DNA from: Roseicella aerolata
Lineage (GTDB): Bacteria; Pseudomonadota; Alphaproteobacteria; Acetobacterales; Acetobacteraceae
Length of the DNA stretch: 64,000 nucleotides
Reading direction: 5' to 3'
Assembly (NCBI RefSeq): GCF_020523605.1
Contig: NZ_JAJAQI010000023.1
Span: forward strand, 25,607-89,606
The notes beneath the pieces were generated by a model, which worked only from the letters and a program-made list of their open reading frames with translations, had not been told where the DNA came from and did not search any database. Shown in pieces: positions 43,727-52,564 of the stretch. The position numbers and the translations under genes were made by a program. Position 1 is the first letter of the stretch, and the number at the start of each line of letters is the position of its first letter.

Positions 43727-43906
43727 ATGGCAGGCGACAAGCCGCAGGGCACCAAGCTGAACCCCGGCGACGTAGCGCCGCCGGGCACACCGGCAACGGG
43801 CGAGGCCCCCTGCCCCGAATGCCAGGGCAAGGGCACCATCAACGGCCAGCGCTGCCGCAACTGCGACGGCACCGGCATCGTCATCCAGGGCGTCGCCGGC
43901 GGCTGA
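43727..43906 (+). CDS. Small DnaJ-type zinc-ribbon protein
   Basis: A 59-aa protein: a short N-terminal tail followed by two CxxCxGxG-like motifs, CPECQGKGTINGQRCRNCDG (residues about 29-48), as in one zinc-binding unit of DnaJ. No J domain. GGGGAG lies before the ATG. Placed behind an EcfG-like promoter, so probably a stress-induced redox or chaperone-like protein. Function not established. Confidence 0.75.
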   Translation: MAGDKPQGTKLNPGDVAPPGTPATGEAPCPECQGKGTINGQRCRNCDGTGIVIQGVAGG

Positions 43907-43991
43907 CCCCGGCCGCCCACCGCACGGAAGCGTCATGGCCGGGGAAGGCCCCGGCCATCTCCGGCCGCGCACGGACTGCTAGGCTGCGCGG

Positions 43992-44435
43992 ATGGAGCTC
44001 CCACCCGGACTGACCCTGAGCATTGAGGACAAGCCGGACGCGGCCGATATCGACGTCCTCCCGGAAGGTCTTGAAGCCTTCAACGAGCAGCACTGGCCGG
44101 GGCACCAGCCCTGGGAGGAATTCGGCGTCTTCCTGCGGGAGGAAGGGCGCATCGTCGCCGGCCTGTTTGGCGAAGCCTATGCGGGCTGGCTCTTCATCCG
44201 CTACTTCTGGATCGAGGACCGCTTCCGGCGCCATGGCCTCGGCGCCGGCATCATCGCAGCGGCGGAGCAGCGGGCGCGGGAAGCCGGCTGCCATTCCGCC
44301 TATGTCGATACCTTCAGCTTCCAGGCGCCGGAATTCTACCGCAGGCAGGGCTACGAGGAATTCGGCCGCCTGCCCTACCCGCCGAAGGGCGAGCGTGTGT
44401 GGCTCCGCAAGCGGCTGACCGGGGACGCGCCATGA
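43992..44435 (+). CDS. GNAT family N-acetyltransferase
   Basis: Acetyl-CoA-dependent transferase, 147 aa. The core motif A is FRRHGLGAGIIAAAEQRARE (about 77-96), preceded by WLFIRYFWIEDR and followed by CHSAYVDTFSFQAPEFYRRQ, then GYEEFG. The acceptor is unknown. It overlaps the cupin gene start (ATGA at 44432). Confidence 0.87.
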   Translation: MELPPGLTLSIEDKPDAADIDVLPEGLEAFNEQHWPGHQPWEEFGVFLREEGRIVAGLFGEAYAGWLFIRYFWIEDRFRRHGLGAGIIAAAEQRAREAGCHSAYVDTFSFQAPEFYRRQGYEEFGRLPYPPKGERVWLRKRLTGDAP

Positions 44436-44914
44436 CCGATCGCCCGCATGCCCTCCGCGCCGCCGCGGTGCCGCCGCTGCCGCCGCCGGCGAGAGCCTAC
44501 CCGCCGGATCTCGCGGCGAAGCTCGCCGGGCGGGAGAAGCGGGTGCTGGGCGACCCCTTCGGCCTCCGCAATTTCGGCGTGAACCTGGTCCGCCTCGCTC
44601 CCGGCGCCGCTTCCTCGCTCCGTCACGCCCATGCGCGGCAGGATGAGTGGGTCTATGTGCTGGAGGGCACGCCGACGCTGGTGCTGGGTGACCGGCAGCA
44701 GGTGCTGGCGCCCGGCGACTGCGCCGGCTTCCCGGCCGGCACCGGCGAGGCGCATCACTTGGTGAACCGCTCCGCGCAGGATGTGCTGTTCCTGGAGGTG
44801 GGCGACCGTAGCCCGGGCGACAGCGTGACCTATCCGGACGACGACCTGGCCGGCGCGGCGACGCCCGAAGGCGCCTGGCGCTACACGCGCAAGGATGGCA
44901 CGCCGCTGGGGTGA
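44432..44914 (+). CDS. Cupin-domain protein
   Basis: A 160-aa single-cupin protein. Motif 1 is LRHAHARQDEWVYVLEG (metal His/His/Glu) and motif 2 GDCAGFPAGTGEAHHLVNRS. Such proteins often act on sugars or bind small acids. The start is fixed by a four-base overlap with the acetyltransferase gene. It precedes otnK by 59 bases on the same strand and could belong to that locus. Confidence 0.85.
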   Translation: MTDRPHALRAAAVPPLPPPARAYPPDLAAKLAGREKRVLGDPFGLRNFGVNLVRLAPGAASSLRHAHARQDEWVYVLEGTPTLVLGDRQQVLAPGDCAGFPAGTGEAHHLVNRSAQDVLFLEVGDRSPGDSVTYPDDDLAGAATPEGAWRYTRKDGTPLG

Positions 44915-44973
44915 TCGCCGCGGCGCGCGGAGCGCGTTAAGAACGGGCGACGCCCCACGGGAGAGAGACGACC

Positions 44974-46227
44974 ATGCCCCTGCTCGGCTGCATCGCCGAT
45001 GACTTCACCGGCGCCACCGACCTGGCGAACACCCTGGTCAAGGGCGGCATGACGGCCGTGCAGGTGATCGGCGTTCCCACGGGTCCCTTGCCCGAGGCGG
45101 ATGCGATCATCATCGCCCTCAAGTCCCGCACGGCGCCGGTGAAGGAGGCGGTGGCGGAGAGCCTGGCCGCCTGCGAGGCGCTGCTGGCGGCCGGCGCGAA
45201 GCAGATCTTCTTCAAATACTGCTCCACCTTCGACAGTACGGATGAGGGAAATATCGGCCCGGTCGCGGATGCGCTGGTGCGACGGCTGGACTGCGGCTTC
45301 GCCCTCGCCAACCCCGCCTTCCCGACCAATGGCCGCACCGTCTTCCAGGGGCACCTCTTCGTCGGCAGCACGCTGCTGTCGGAGAGCGGGATGGAGAACC
45401 ACCCGCTGACGCCGATGCGGGACCCGAACCTCGTTCGCGTGCTCGGGCGGCAGACGGATGGCACGGTGGGCCTCGTCCCCTTCGCCGTGGTCGAGCAGGG
45501 CGCCGCGGCCATCCGCAAGGCAATGACCGGGCTGAAGGAGAGCGGCCGGCGCTATGCCATCGTGGATGCGGTGACGGATGCCCACCTGCTGGCGATCGGC
45601 GAGGCGGCGGCGGACCACGCGCTGATCACCGGCGGCAGCGGCGTCGCGATGGGGCTGCCGGCGAATTTCCGCTCGAAGGGCCTGCTGCCGGAGCGCGGCG
45701 AGGCCGCGGCCGCCCTGCCGCCCATGCGGGGCCATGCCGCCGTCGTGGCCGGCTCCTGCTCCCGCGCCACGCTCGGGCAGATCGGCTATGCGCGGGACCA
45801 TGCGCATACGCTCGAGCTCGACGTGCTGGCGACGCCCGATGCCGCGGCGCTGGCGGCACAGGCGCTCGACTGGGCGCAGGACAAGCTCGGCGACCATCCG
45901 GTGGTGATCGCGGCCAGCGCCCCGCCCGAGAAGGTGGCGGCGCTGCAGGCGCGGCTGGGGCGCGAGGCCGCCGGCGCGCTGGTGGAGCAGGCGCTCTCCA
46001 CGGTCGCCCATGGCCTGGTCGCGCGCGGCGTGAAGCGGCTGGTGGTGGCGGGCGGCGAGACCTCCGGCGCGGTGGTGTCACGCCTCGGCGTCTCCTCCCT
46101 TCGCATCGGGCCGGAGATCGACCCGGGCGTTCCCTGGACCTATGCCGAGCCGGCGGGCCTGCACCTGGCGCTCAAGTCGGGCAATTTCGGCGCGCGGGAC
46201 TTCTTCCTGAAGGCGTTCGGCGTGTGA
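44974..46227 (+). CDS. otnK: 3-oxo-tetronate kinase (DUF1537 family)
   Basis: Four-carbon acid sugar kinase that phosphorylates 3-oxo-tetronates at O4, 417 aa. N-terminal domain: LGCIADDFTGATDLANTLVK (residues 4-23), with a FKYCSTFDSTDEGNIGPVAD segment. C-terminal ATP-binding domain: VVAGGETSGAVVSRLGVSSL and the IGPEIDPGVPW motif. It is paired with a class II aldolase-like gene 158 bases downstream, as in known otn/den loci. The dehydrogenase (ltnD/denD) and isomerase (otnI) are not in the window. GGGAGAGAGACG precedes the ATG. Confidence 0.92.
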   Translation: MPLLGCIADDFTGATDLANTLVKGGMTAVQVIGVPTGPLPEADAIIIALKSRTAPVKEAVAESLAACEALLAAGAKQIFFKYCSTFDSTDEGNIGPVADALVRRLDCGFALANPAFPTNGRTVFQGHLFVGSTLLSESGMENHPLTPMRDPNLVRVLGRQTDGTVGLVPFAVVEQGAAAIRKAMTGLKESGRRYAIVDAVTDAHLLAIGEAAADHALITGGSGVAMGLPANFRSKGLLPERGEAAAALPPMRGHAAVVAGSCSRATLGQIGYARDHAHTLELDVLATPDAAALAAQALDWAQDKLGDHPVVIAASAPPEKVAALQARLGREAAGALVEQALSTVAHGLVARGVKRLVVAGGETSGAVVSRLGVSSLRIGPEIDPGVPWTYAEPAGLHLALKSGNFGARDFFLKAFGV

Positions 46228-46230
46228 AGC

Positions 46231-46260
46231 GGGGGGAGAGAGGACTGCCGCTCTCCCCCC
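46231..46260 (+). terminator. Hairpin after otnK
   Basis: GGGGGGAGAG, loop AGGACTGCCG, CTCTCCCCCC: a perfect ten-base stem three bases past the otnK stop. Confidence 0.65.
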
Positions 46261-46268
46261 GCCCCCAC

Positions 46269-46368
46269 TCTCACCGCTTTCTCTGAGTCGGGTGCCGCCA
46301 CGCGGCGAGCGGAAGACCCACAGAAAACGGTGAGAGGGGCCGGGGGAGAGAGGTGTCCTCTCTCCCCC
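46269..46368. repeat. Nested inverted repeats between otnK and otnC
   Basis: TCTCACCGCTTTCTCTG (46271-46287) is mirrored by CAGAAAACGGTGAGA (46321-46335). It is followed by GGGGGAGAGAGG, loop TGT, CCTCTCTCCCCC (46342-46368), whose arms also resemble the hairpin at 46231. Together they form several alternative stems just before the otnC ATG. Confidence 0.6.
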
Positions 46369-46385
46369 GATCTGTGGAGGCAACG

Positions 46386-47018
46386 ATGAACGAGAGCGAA
46401 CTCCGCGAGCGCCTGGCCGAGCATGGCCGCCTGCTCTTCGGCCGCGGCTATTCCGTCGGCAGCGCCGGCAATATCAGCGTGCGCCTGCCGGACGGCTACC
46501 TGATGACGCCGACCAATTCCTGCCTCGGCCGGCTGGACCCGGCGCGGATCAGCAAGCTCGACCTGCAATGGCGCCACGTCTCCGGCGACAAGCCCTCCAA
46601 GGAGGTCTTCATGCATCGCGCGGTGCTGGAGACGCGGCAGGAAGCGGGCGCGGTGGTGCACCTGCACTCCACCCACGCCACCGCCATCGCCTGCCTCGCC
46701 TCGCCGGGCGAGCCGGCGCCGATCCCGCCGCTGACGCCCTATTTCGTCATGCGCGTCGGGCGGGTGTTGCCGGTGGTGCGCTACTACCGCCCGGGCGATG
46801 CGGCGATGGAGCCGGCGATCGCCGCCGCGGCCAGGGAGGCACGGGCGATGCTGCTCGCCAATCACGGCCCGGTGGTGAGCGGCAGGACGCTGGACGATGC
46901 GGTCTATGCGGCAGAGGAGCTGGAGGAGGCGGCGAAGCTGGCGCTGCTGCTGCAGGGCCGTGATGCCCGGACCCTGACGCCGGCCGAGGTGGAGGACCTG
47001 CTCTCCACCTTCGGGTAG
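46386..47018 (+). CDS. otnC: 3-oxo-tetronate 4-phosphate decarboxylase (class II aldolase family)
   Basis: Zinc-dependent aldolase/adducin-fold enzyme that decarboxylates the kinase product to dihydroxyacetone phosphate, 210 aa. Visible: YSVGSAGNISVRLPDGYLMT, VHLHSTHATAIACL (two zinc His), MLLANHGPVVSG (third zinc His) and AEELEEAAKLALLL. The start at 46386 has TGGAGG just upstream. Adjacent otnK supports OtnC over fuculose aldolase. The exact four-carbon acid (threonate or erythronate) is not determined. Confidence 0.88.
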   Translation: MNESELRERLAEHGRLLFGRGYSVGSAGNISVRLPDGYLMTPTNSCLGRLDPARISKLDLQWRHVSGDKPSKEVFMHRAVLETRQEAGAVVHLHSTHATAIACLASPGEPAPIPPLTPYFVMRVGRVLPVVRYYRPGDAAMEPAIAAAAREARAMLLANHGPVVSGRTLDDAVYAAEELEEAAKLALLLQGRDARTLTPAEVEDLLSTFG

Positions 47019-47309
47019 GGGTCCGTCTTCGGCATGGGGACGAAGGGGCGTTCCATGATGCTCGCCCGGCCACGGGGCGGCTTCGCGGGAAGGCGGCGCG
47101 GCGGCAAGTTGTGCCCCGGTCGGGGGATCGCGCCGCGCATGGTCCCGGGCCCTTTGCAGCGCCTCCGCGGCAGGCGGCCGGCATCTCGGTCCTCGGCCGG
47201 GGTATCCGCCGGGTCGGCCTCCTCCTGGCAGGACACGGGTGCCGCCCCTCGCCGCCCTTGACCCGGCGCACCCGCTGCCACCCATGCTGCCGAGGAGAGA
47301 GGAGCGTCC

Positions 47310-47912
47310 ATGAGCACCACCCCCAAGGGCCGCGAGGCACCGGCCGCCCATGCCATCGACCCGCTGATCGCGCGGCGCTGGAGCCCGCGCAGCTTTACCG
47401 GCGCGCCCCTGCCCGCCGGCGCACTCGAGAGCCTGCTGGAAGCGGCGCGCTGGGCGGCGAGCAGCAACAACCTGCAGCCCTGGCATCTGATCGTCGCCCG
47501 CCGCGACAGGGAGCCGGAGGCCTTCGGGAAGCTCGTCGGCGTCCTCTCACCCAACAACCAGGGCTGGGCGAGGAACGCGGCGGTGCTGATGCTCTCGGTC
47601 GCGCGCGCCACCAACCCGAGGAACGGCAACCCGCTGCGCCATGCCTGGCACGATACCGGCGCGGCCATGGCGCAGCTTGCGCTGCAGGCCGCCTCGATGG
47701 GCTTGCAGGCGCATCAGATGGCCGGCTTCGACGCCGCCGCGGCGCGCCTGGCCTTCAGCATTCCCGAAGGCTTCGACCCCGTCGCGGCGATCGCGGTCGG
47801 CGAGGTCGGCCCGCCCGAGGCGCTGCCAGAGGCGCTGGCGACGCGCGAGACGGCGCCGCGGGAACGCCGCCCCATCGAGGAATTCGCCTATCTCGGCGGC
47901 TGGAAGGGCTGA
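47310..47912 (+). CDS. Nitroreductase-family FMN oxidoreductase
   Basis: 200 aa. The FMN-binding start RRWSPRSFTGAPLP and EAARWAASSNNLQPWHLIVA are diagnostic. A C-terminal AIAVGEVGPPEALP and a HDTGAAMAQLALQAASMGLQ helix follow. GGAGAG precedes the ATG. No operon partner within 290 bases on either side. Natural substrate unknown. Confidence 0.88.
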   Translation: MSTTPKGREAPAAHAIDPLIARRWSPRSFTGAPLPAGALESLLEAARWAASSNNLQPWHLIVARRDREPEAFGKLVGVLSPNNQGWARNAAVLMLSVARATNPRNGNPLRHAWHDTGAAMAQLALQAASMGLQAHQMAGFDAAAARLAFSIPEGFDPVAAIAVGEVGPPEALPEALATRETAPRERRPIEEFAYLGGWKG

Positions 47913-48302
47913 GCCATGGACCAGGAAGTGCCGGGCCGCATCGCCATCCGCGGACTGGCGGAGGATGGGGCGGCGCGGTGCCGGCGAGCGGCAGGGCCTC
48001 GCATGAGCTGGCTTGCCTGCGCGTCATGATGGCCCGCTGACGCCGGGCGCCGGCGGCCGGGCTCATCGAAGCCGGCCAGCCGGGCGGGGCGAAGGGCGTC
48101 TCCATCCCGCATGTCCCTCGCGGCAAGGCGGATGCGCGCGCGACCGAGGAGATCAGGAGGGGATCAGCCAGCGCGCGGGAATGCGTGCCGCACCGGCGAG
48201 GTGGTTCTGCGCGGGGAGAGGCCGCACGGATCCCGTCCCCGATCGCGACGAGGGCGCCGCCCCTTGCGGGACGACGCCCTCACGCCGGGATCAGCGGCGT
48301 GG
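47913..48302. other. Gene-free region after the nitroreductase
   Basis: A short frame from 47916 (about 37 codons) has no recognisable domain. The segment 48050-48180 reads like coding DNA (GLIEAGQPGGAKGVSIPHVP) but is not continuous with a start, so it could be a decayed remnant. No repeat or RNA gene. Confidence 0.4.
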
Positions 48303-48938
48303 TCAGGTGTTCGGCGTCTCGGTGCCGGTCTCGGCCGGCGCGGATGCCGGTGCGGCGGCAGCGGCAGCGGCCGCCTTCTTGGCGGCGCGGGTCGCAGCAG
48401 CCTTCTTCGCAGCCTCGGAGCGCGAGGAGGTCGCGGTCTTGGCGGCGGCGGCGCGCTTCGGCGCGGCCTTCGGCGTGGCGGCCTTGCGCGTGCCGGTCGC
48501 GCGCGCGGCGGGCTTGCGCGCGGTGGTCGCCTTCTTCGCCGCCGGCTTGCGGGTGGTCGCGGCCTTGCGGGTGGTCGCGGCCTTGCGGGCGGCGGGCTTC
48601 CTGGCGACGGCCTTCTTCGCGGTGGTCGCCTTGCGCGCCGCCGGCTTGCGGGCCGTCGTCGCCTTCTTCGCCGCCGGCTTGCGGGCCGTCGTCGCCTTCT
48701 TCGCCGCCGGCTTGCGCGCGGTGGTCGCCTTCTTGGCGGCCGGCTTGCGGGCCGTCGTCGCCTTCTTCGCCGCCGGCTTCTTTGCGGCGGTGGCCTTCTT
48801 CGCCGCCGGCTTGCGCGCCGCGGGCTTCTTCGCGGCGACGCGGCCGCGGGCGGTGGCGGGCTTCTTCGCCGTGCGGCGGGTGGTCGACATGGCCATCGCC
48901 TGGGCGGTGCCGGCGGGCGTCTCGGGGGTATCGGTCAC
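48303..48938 (-). CDS. Histone H1-like, lysine/alanine-repeat DNA-binding protein
   Basis: A 211-aa protein made almost wholly of Ala, Lys, Arg, Thr and Pro. Residues about 46-100 are tandem 11-residue units PAAKKATTARK; diverged units continue to about 145. The pattern matches the disordered tails of bacterial H1-like proteins and AlgP, which bind and compact DNA. A GTG start at 48938 has AAGGAG nine bases upstream and gives MTDTPETPAG; an internal ATG (residue 15 or 17) is also possible. The C-terminal 25 residues are Ala/Pro-rich and not basic. No other domain is present. Confidence 0.8.
   Translation of the reverse strand: MTDTPETPAGTAQAMAMSTTRRTAKKPATARGRVAAKKPAARKPAAKKATAAKKPAAKKATTARKPAAKKATTARKPAAKKATTARKPAAKKATTARKPAARKATTAKKAVARKPAARKAATTRKAATTRKPAAKKATTARKPAARATGTRKAATPKAAPKRAAAAKTATSSRSEAAKKAAATRAAKKAAAAAAAAPASAPAETGTETPNT
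48639..48803 (-). repeat. 33-bp coding tandem repeats
   Basis: About five near-identical 33-bp units encoding PAAKKATTARK in the histone-like gene. Copy number is likely to vary among strains by slippage. Confidence 0.8.
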
Positions 48939-49524
48939 GGTCAGGATCTCCTTGCGCGTTCCGTGGTGGGCAGGGCCGTCGCGTTGCGGCGGACGGCCCG
49001 GGTGGAAGCAGGATCGGTCGTGCGATGGCGGCGGCGCGCGGATCCCGTAGCGCGTGGCGCCGTCGTGGTCGCTGTCCAGGCGATGCGGACAGAAAGCGGC
49101 AACGGGCGATCGGCGGCGGCGAGCCGCATCGCATTCCCTTCGGCCGCGTCTCCCTCGGCGGGCATTGCAGTCTTGCCCGACGCTGGCGCGGGATGTCCGG
49201 CGCGGCGCGCCATCATCCCGACCTGCCTGCGGTCCATGGACCGTCCTTCCCTGCTGCGGCACTCTGTCGCTGCGCTCGCGCCCATTCGAATCGCGCGAAT
49301 CGCGTGCACCATCGTGCGCAGCCGCACGCTATCTGCACACGCAACCAGCGTGTCAACAGAAACCGCAACAAGCGTCGTGAATTTCCGCGTGCACTGTGTG
49401 GCATCGCGCGCCGCATGCCGCGCGTCGCGCGTGCCGCAGACAGGAACGGCCGCCGGAGTCACCGGCGGCCGTCCCATCAACCCCACCTGCGCGCCGCGGC
49501 GCGCGGGTCTTTCCCGGCGAAGCG
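48939..49524. other. 586-bp gene-free region upstream of the histone-like gene
   Basis: No ORF with recognisable content. The middle (49280-49400) is less GC-rich and full of short GTGCAC, GCGTG and CGCACG elements, some able to pair. It may hold the histone-gene promoter, but I could not place a -10/-35 pair. A weak GTTCC at 48958 lacks its EcfG partner. Confidence 0.45.
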
Positions 49525-50664
49525 TCAGCGCGCCGAGAGCGGCACCACCGGCCGCTGCTCGGGCCCGGTGTACCAGGAGAGCGGGCGGATCAGCCGGTTG
49601 TCTGCGCCTTGCTCGAAGACATGCGCCGCCCAGCCGGTGATGCGGGAGGCGACGAAGATCGGGGTGAAGAGCGGGATGTCGAAGCCCATCAGGTAGTAGG
49701 CGGGGCCGGCCGGGAAATCGAGGTTGGGGTGGATGTTCTTCTTGGTCAGCATCTCGTCCGCCAGGATGCGGGAGATCTCCATCCAGGTGCGGTCGCCCAC
49801 CACCTCCGCCATCTTCTCGGCGTATTTCCGCATGGTCGGCACGCGGCTGTCGCCGCTCTTGTAGACGCGGTGGCCGAAGCCCATGACCAGGGCCTTGTGG
49901 TCGAAGCGGCTCTGCAGCCACTCCCGCGCCACCTTCGGGTCGCCGATCTCCTTCAGCATGTGCATCACGGCCTCGTTCGCGCCGCCGTGAAGCGGCCCCT
50001 TCAGCGAGGCGATCGCCGCCGTGATGGCGCCGTGCAGGTCGGCATTGGTCGAGGTGACCAGCCGCGCCGTGTAGGTGGAGGCGTTGAAGGTGTGCTCGGC
50101 ATAGAGGATCAGGGAGACGTCGAAAGCCTTCAGCACCTCCGGCTGCGGCACCTTGCCGAACACCAGGTTGAAGAAATTCTCGGCAAAGCTGTGGGAAGGG
50201 TTCGGCTCGACCGGCTCGAGCCCCTTCGAGGCCCGGTGCGCCGCGGCGATGGCGGTCGGGATCTTGGCCAGCAGGCGCCTGGCCTTACGGCGCTGGGCGG
50301 CGTCCGAGATGTCGGCGGTCTCGGGATCCTCGAGGCCCATGAAGGACACCGCGGTGCGGATGGTGTCCATTGGGTGGGCGTCCTTCGGAAACTCCCGGAT
50401 CACCCGATGGAGGGCCGGGGAGATGGCGCGCTCGGCCGCCACTTCCTCGTTGAACGCCTTCAGCTGGGCGGCGTTCGGCAACTCGCCGTGCCAGAGGAGG
50501 TAGGCCACCTCCTCGAAGGTGCAGGTCTCGCAGAGGTCCTGCACGGCATAGCCGCCATAGGTCAGGCTGTTGGTCTCGGGCATCACCTTCGAGATGCTGG
50601 AGACATCGGCATAGACGCCGACCAGGCCCTTCTTGATCTCCGGCATCTGGGTCGCTTCGCTCAT
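49525..50664 (-). CDS. prpC: 2-methylcitrate synthase / citrate synthase
   Basis: Citrate-synthase-fold enzyme that joins propionyl-CoA and oxaloacetate, 379 aa, the length of PrpC-type enzymes. Catalytic blocks: LYAEHTFNASTYTAR (His), PLHGGANEAVMHML, GFGHRVYKSGDSR, and the Asp in NLDFPAGPAYYLMG. A following LFTPIFVASRITGWAAHVFE is also typical. The neighbouring prpD supports methylcitrate rather than TCA function. prpB is not adjacent. GAGCGC and a weak purine tract precede the ATG. Confidence 0.9.
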   Translation of the reverse strand: MSEATQMPEIKKGLVGVYADVSSISKVMPETNSLTYGGYAVQDLCETCTFEEVAYLLWHGELPNAAQLKAFNEEVAAERAISPALHRVIREFPKDAHPMDTIRTAVSFMGLEDPETADISDAAQRRKARRLLAKIPTAIAAAHRASKGLEPVEPNPSHSFAENFFNLVFGKVPQPEVLKAFDVSLILYAEHTFNASTYTARLVTSTNADLHGAITAAIASLKGPLHGGANEAVMHMLKEIGDPKVAREWLQSRFDHKALVMGFGHRVYKSGDSRVPTMRKYAEKMAEVVGDRTWMEISRILADEMLTKKNIHPNLDFPAGPAYYLMGFDIPLFTPIFVASRITGWAAHVFEQGADNRLIRPLSWYTGPEQRPVVPLSAR

Positions 50665-50856
50665 GGGTGCGCTCCTCGATCATGTTCGGCGTTGCGGGGG
50701 CCGGGCGTGCCATGGTCCGCTCCCCCCTCGTCACTGGCCGATGCCCTCCGGCATGCGGCGGTGCGGACCCGCTGCCCGCCCCTGGGGCGGCCGGGTCCGG
50801 GATTCCGCGTCAACGCGCGGCAGGCGGGGCCGGCGCGCGGCCCCGCCCGATGCGGG

Positions 50857-52395
50857 TCAGAAGATGCCCGGCTTGCCCTCGAGCAGCGTGCCGTTGGGCA
50901 GCGCCACGTTCAGCAGGTGCAGCTCACCCGCCTGCAGCTTCGCCAGGTCCTGCACCACCTCCAGGAAGCGGTTGGCCTCGCGGGTCGAGATGATGCCCTC
51001 GGTCAGCGTCCGGAACTTCTGGATGTACTGCTCCCGCCCGAAGGGCCGGGCGCCGTTCGGATGGGCGTTGGCGACGCCCAGCTCGTCCACCAGCTTCGAG
51101 CCGTCCTTGAAGAAGATCTCCACCCGGCCGCCGAAGGAGAGCTCGTCCGGGTCGCGCGAGTGGTACTTGCGGGTCCACTCCTTGTCCTCGGTGGTCTCGA
51201 TCTTGTGCCAGAGGCGGACGGTGTCGGGCCGGGCCGCCCGCTTCGGGGCGTAGCTGTCCACATGGTGCCAGCGGCCGTCCTGCAGGGCGACGGCGAAAAT
51301 GTACATGATGGAGTGGTCGAGGGTCTCGCGGCTGGCCTTCGGGTCCATCTTCTGCGGGTCGTTCGCCCCGGTCCCGATCACGTAATGCGTGTGGTGGGAG
51401 GTGTGGATGACGATCCGCTCGATATCCTCGAAGTCCTTGATTTGCTCCCGCATCCGGAAGGCTAGGTCGATCAGGGCCTGGGACTGGTACTCGGCCGAGT
51501 GTTCCTTCGTATAGGTGTCCATGATGGCGCGCTTCGGCTCGCCCGGGGCCGGCAGCGGTACCTCGTAGTAGACCGGCTCGTAGGCGGCGGCGCGGCCGTC
51601 CTTGTCCGCGACGGTGCGGCCGGAGAGGACCCAGCCGATCACGCTGTCCTCGCCTTCATAGATTGGGCTCGGCGCGCCCTCCCCGCGCATGGCGCGGTCG
51701 GCGGCCTCGACCGCCAGCTTGCCGGCATGCGCCGGGGCGAAGGCCTTCCAGGAGCTGATCTCGCCCTTGCGGCTCTGGCGGAAGGAGATGGAGACGTGCA
51801 GCGCCTGCTGGACCGCCTGGTAGATCACCTCCTGCTTCAGGCCCAGCAGCGTGCCGATGCCGGCGGCGGCCGAGGGGCAGAGATGGGCGATGTGGTCCAC
51901 CTTGTGCTCGTGCAGGCAGATGGCGCGGACCAGGTCCACCTGGATCTCGTAGCCCGTCGCCAGGCCGCGGATCAGGTCCCTGCCCGACTTCTCCATGGCC
52001 TGGGCGACCGCCAGGACCGGCGGGATGTTGTCGCCGGGGTGGGAGTAGTCGGCGGCCAGGAAGGTGTCGTGCATGTCGAGCTCGCGCACCGCGGTGCCGT
52101 TCGCCCAGGCCGCCCATTCCGGCGAGAAGCCCTTGGCGTTCGGCATGCCGAAGATGGTCGCGCCGCCCTTGCGCGGATGGCCGAGCGCCATGGCGCGGGC
52201 CGAAACCACCGGCTTGCGGTTGATGGCGGCGATGGCGACGGACGCGTTGTCGATGATCCGGTTGATGATCATCTCCTGCACGTCCTTCTGGACGGCGACC
52301 TTGTCCGCGGCCACGCCGGCGATCTTCCAGGCCAGCTGGTCCTCGCGCTTCAGCAGCGCCTTGGACGGGTGGAGTTTCACGGGATGCATCTGCAT
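50857..52395 (-). CDS. prpD: 2-methylcitrate dehydratase (MmgE/PrpD family)
   Basis: Cofactor-free dehydratase that turns 2-methylcitrate into 2-methyl-cis-aconitate, 512 aa. N-terminal helical domain: [20 protein letters not shown], then [40 protein letters not shown] and HPGDNIPP. The latter Asp/His cluster is the conserved active-site region. The C-terminal domain carries [20 protein letters not shown]. Start 52395, with another ATG two codons on. It lies 192 bases upstream of prpC on the same strand and divergent from the LysR gene. Confidence 0.9.
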   Translation of the reverse strand: MQMHPVKLHPSKALLKREDQLAWKIAGVAADKVAVQKDVQEMIINRIIDNASVAIAAINRKPVVSARAMALGHPRKGGATIFGMPNAKGFSPEWAAWANGTAVRELDMHDTFLAADYSHPGDNIPPVLAVAQAMEKSGRDLIRGLATGYEIQVDLVRAICLHEHKVDHIAHLCPSAAAGIGTLLGLKQEVIYQAVQQALHVSISFRQSRKGEISSWKAFAPAHAGKLAVEAADRAMRGEGAPSPIYEGEDSVIGWVLSGRTVADKDGRAAAYEPVYYEVPLPAPGEPKRAIMDTYTKEHSAEYQSQALIDLAFRMREQIKDFEDIERIVIHTSHHTHYVIGTGANDPQKMDPKASRETLDHSIMYIFAVALQDGRWHHVDSYAPKRAARPDTVRLWHKIETTEDKEWTRKYHSRDPDELSFGGRVEIFFKDGSKLVDELGVANAHPNGARPFGREQYIQKFRTLTEGIISTREANRFLEVVQDLAKLQAGELHLLNVALPNGTLLEGKPGIF

Positions 52396-52494
52396 GGCGG
52401 GCCTGGTTCCCCCTTGATGGGCCGATGATTCGGGCAAACGCGCGCTTTGTCCCGCCGCGCGTCGCTTGCGTCCATTCCGATTGACGCGGCGGGA

Positions 52495-52513
52495 CGATAG
52501 GTTTTCCGTATCG
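52495..52513. promoter_or_regulatory. LysR-type operator candidate
   Basis: CGATA, nine bases, TATCG (52495-52499 and 52509-52513), a T-N11-A-like inverted repeat in the prpD-lysR intergenic space. A suitable site for the divergent regulator. Confidence 0.45.
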
Positions 52514-52564
52514 CGAAGCATGGCGCAAGCCGCCCCCGGGCAGGAGCGCCACCGAGGACGATTC

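Noticed and set aside
47916..48302. Decayed gene after the nitroreductase
   Set aside because: A few stretches read like protein, but there is no homology I recognise and no continuous frame.
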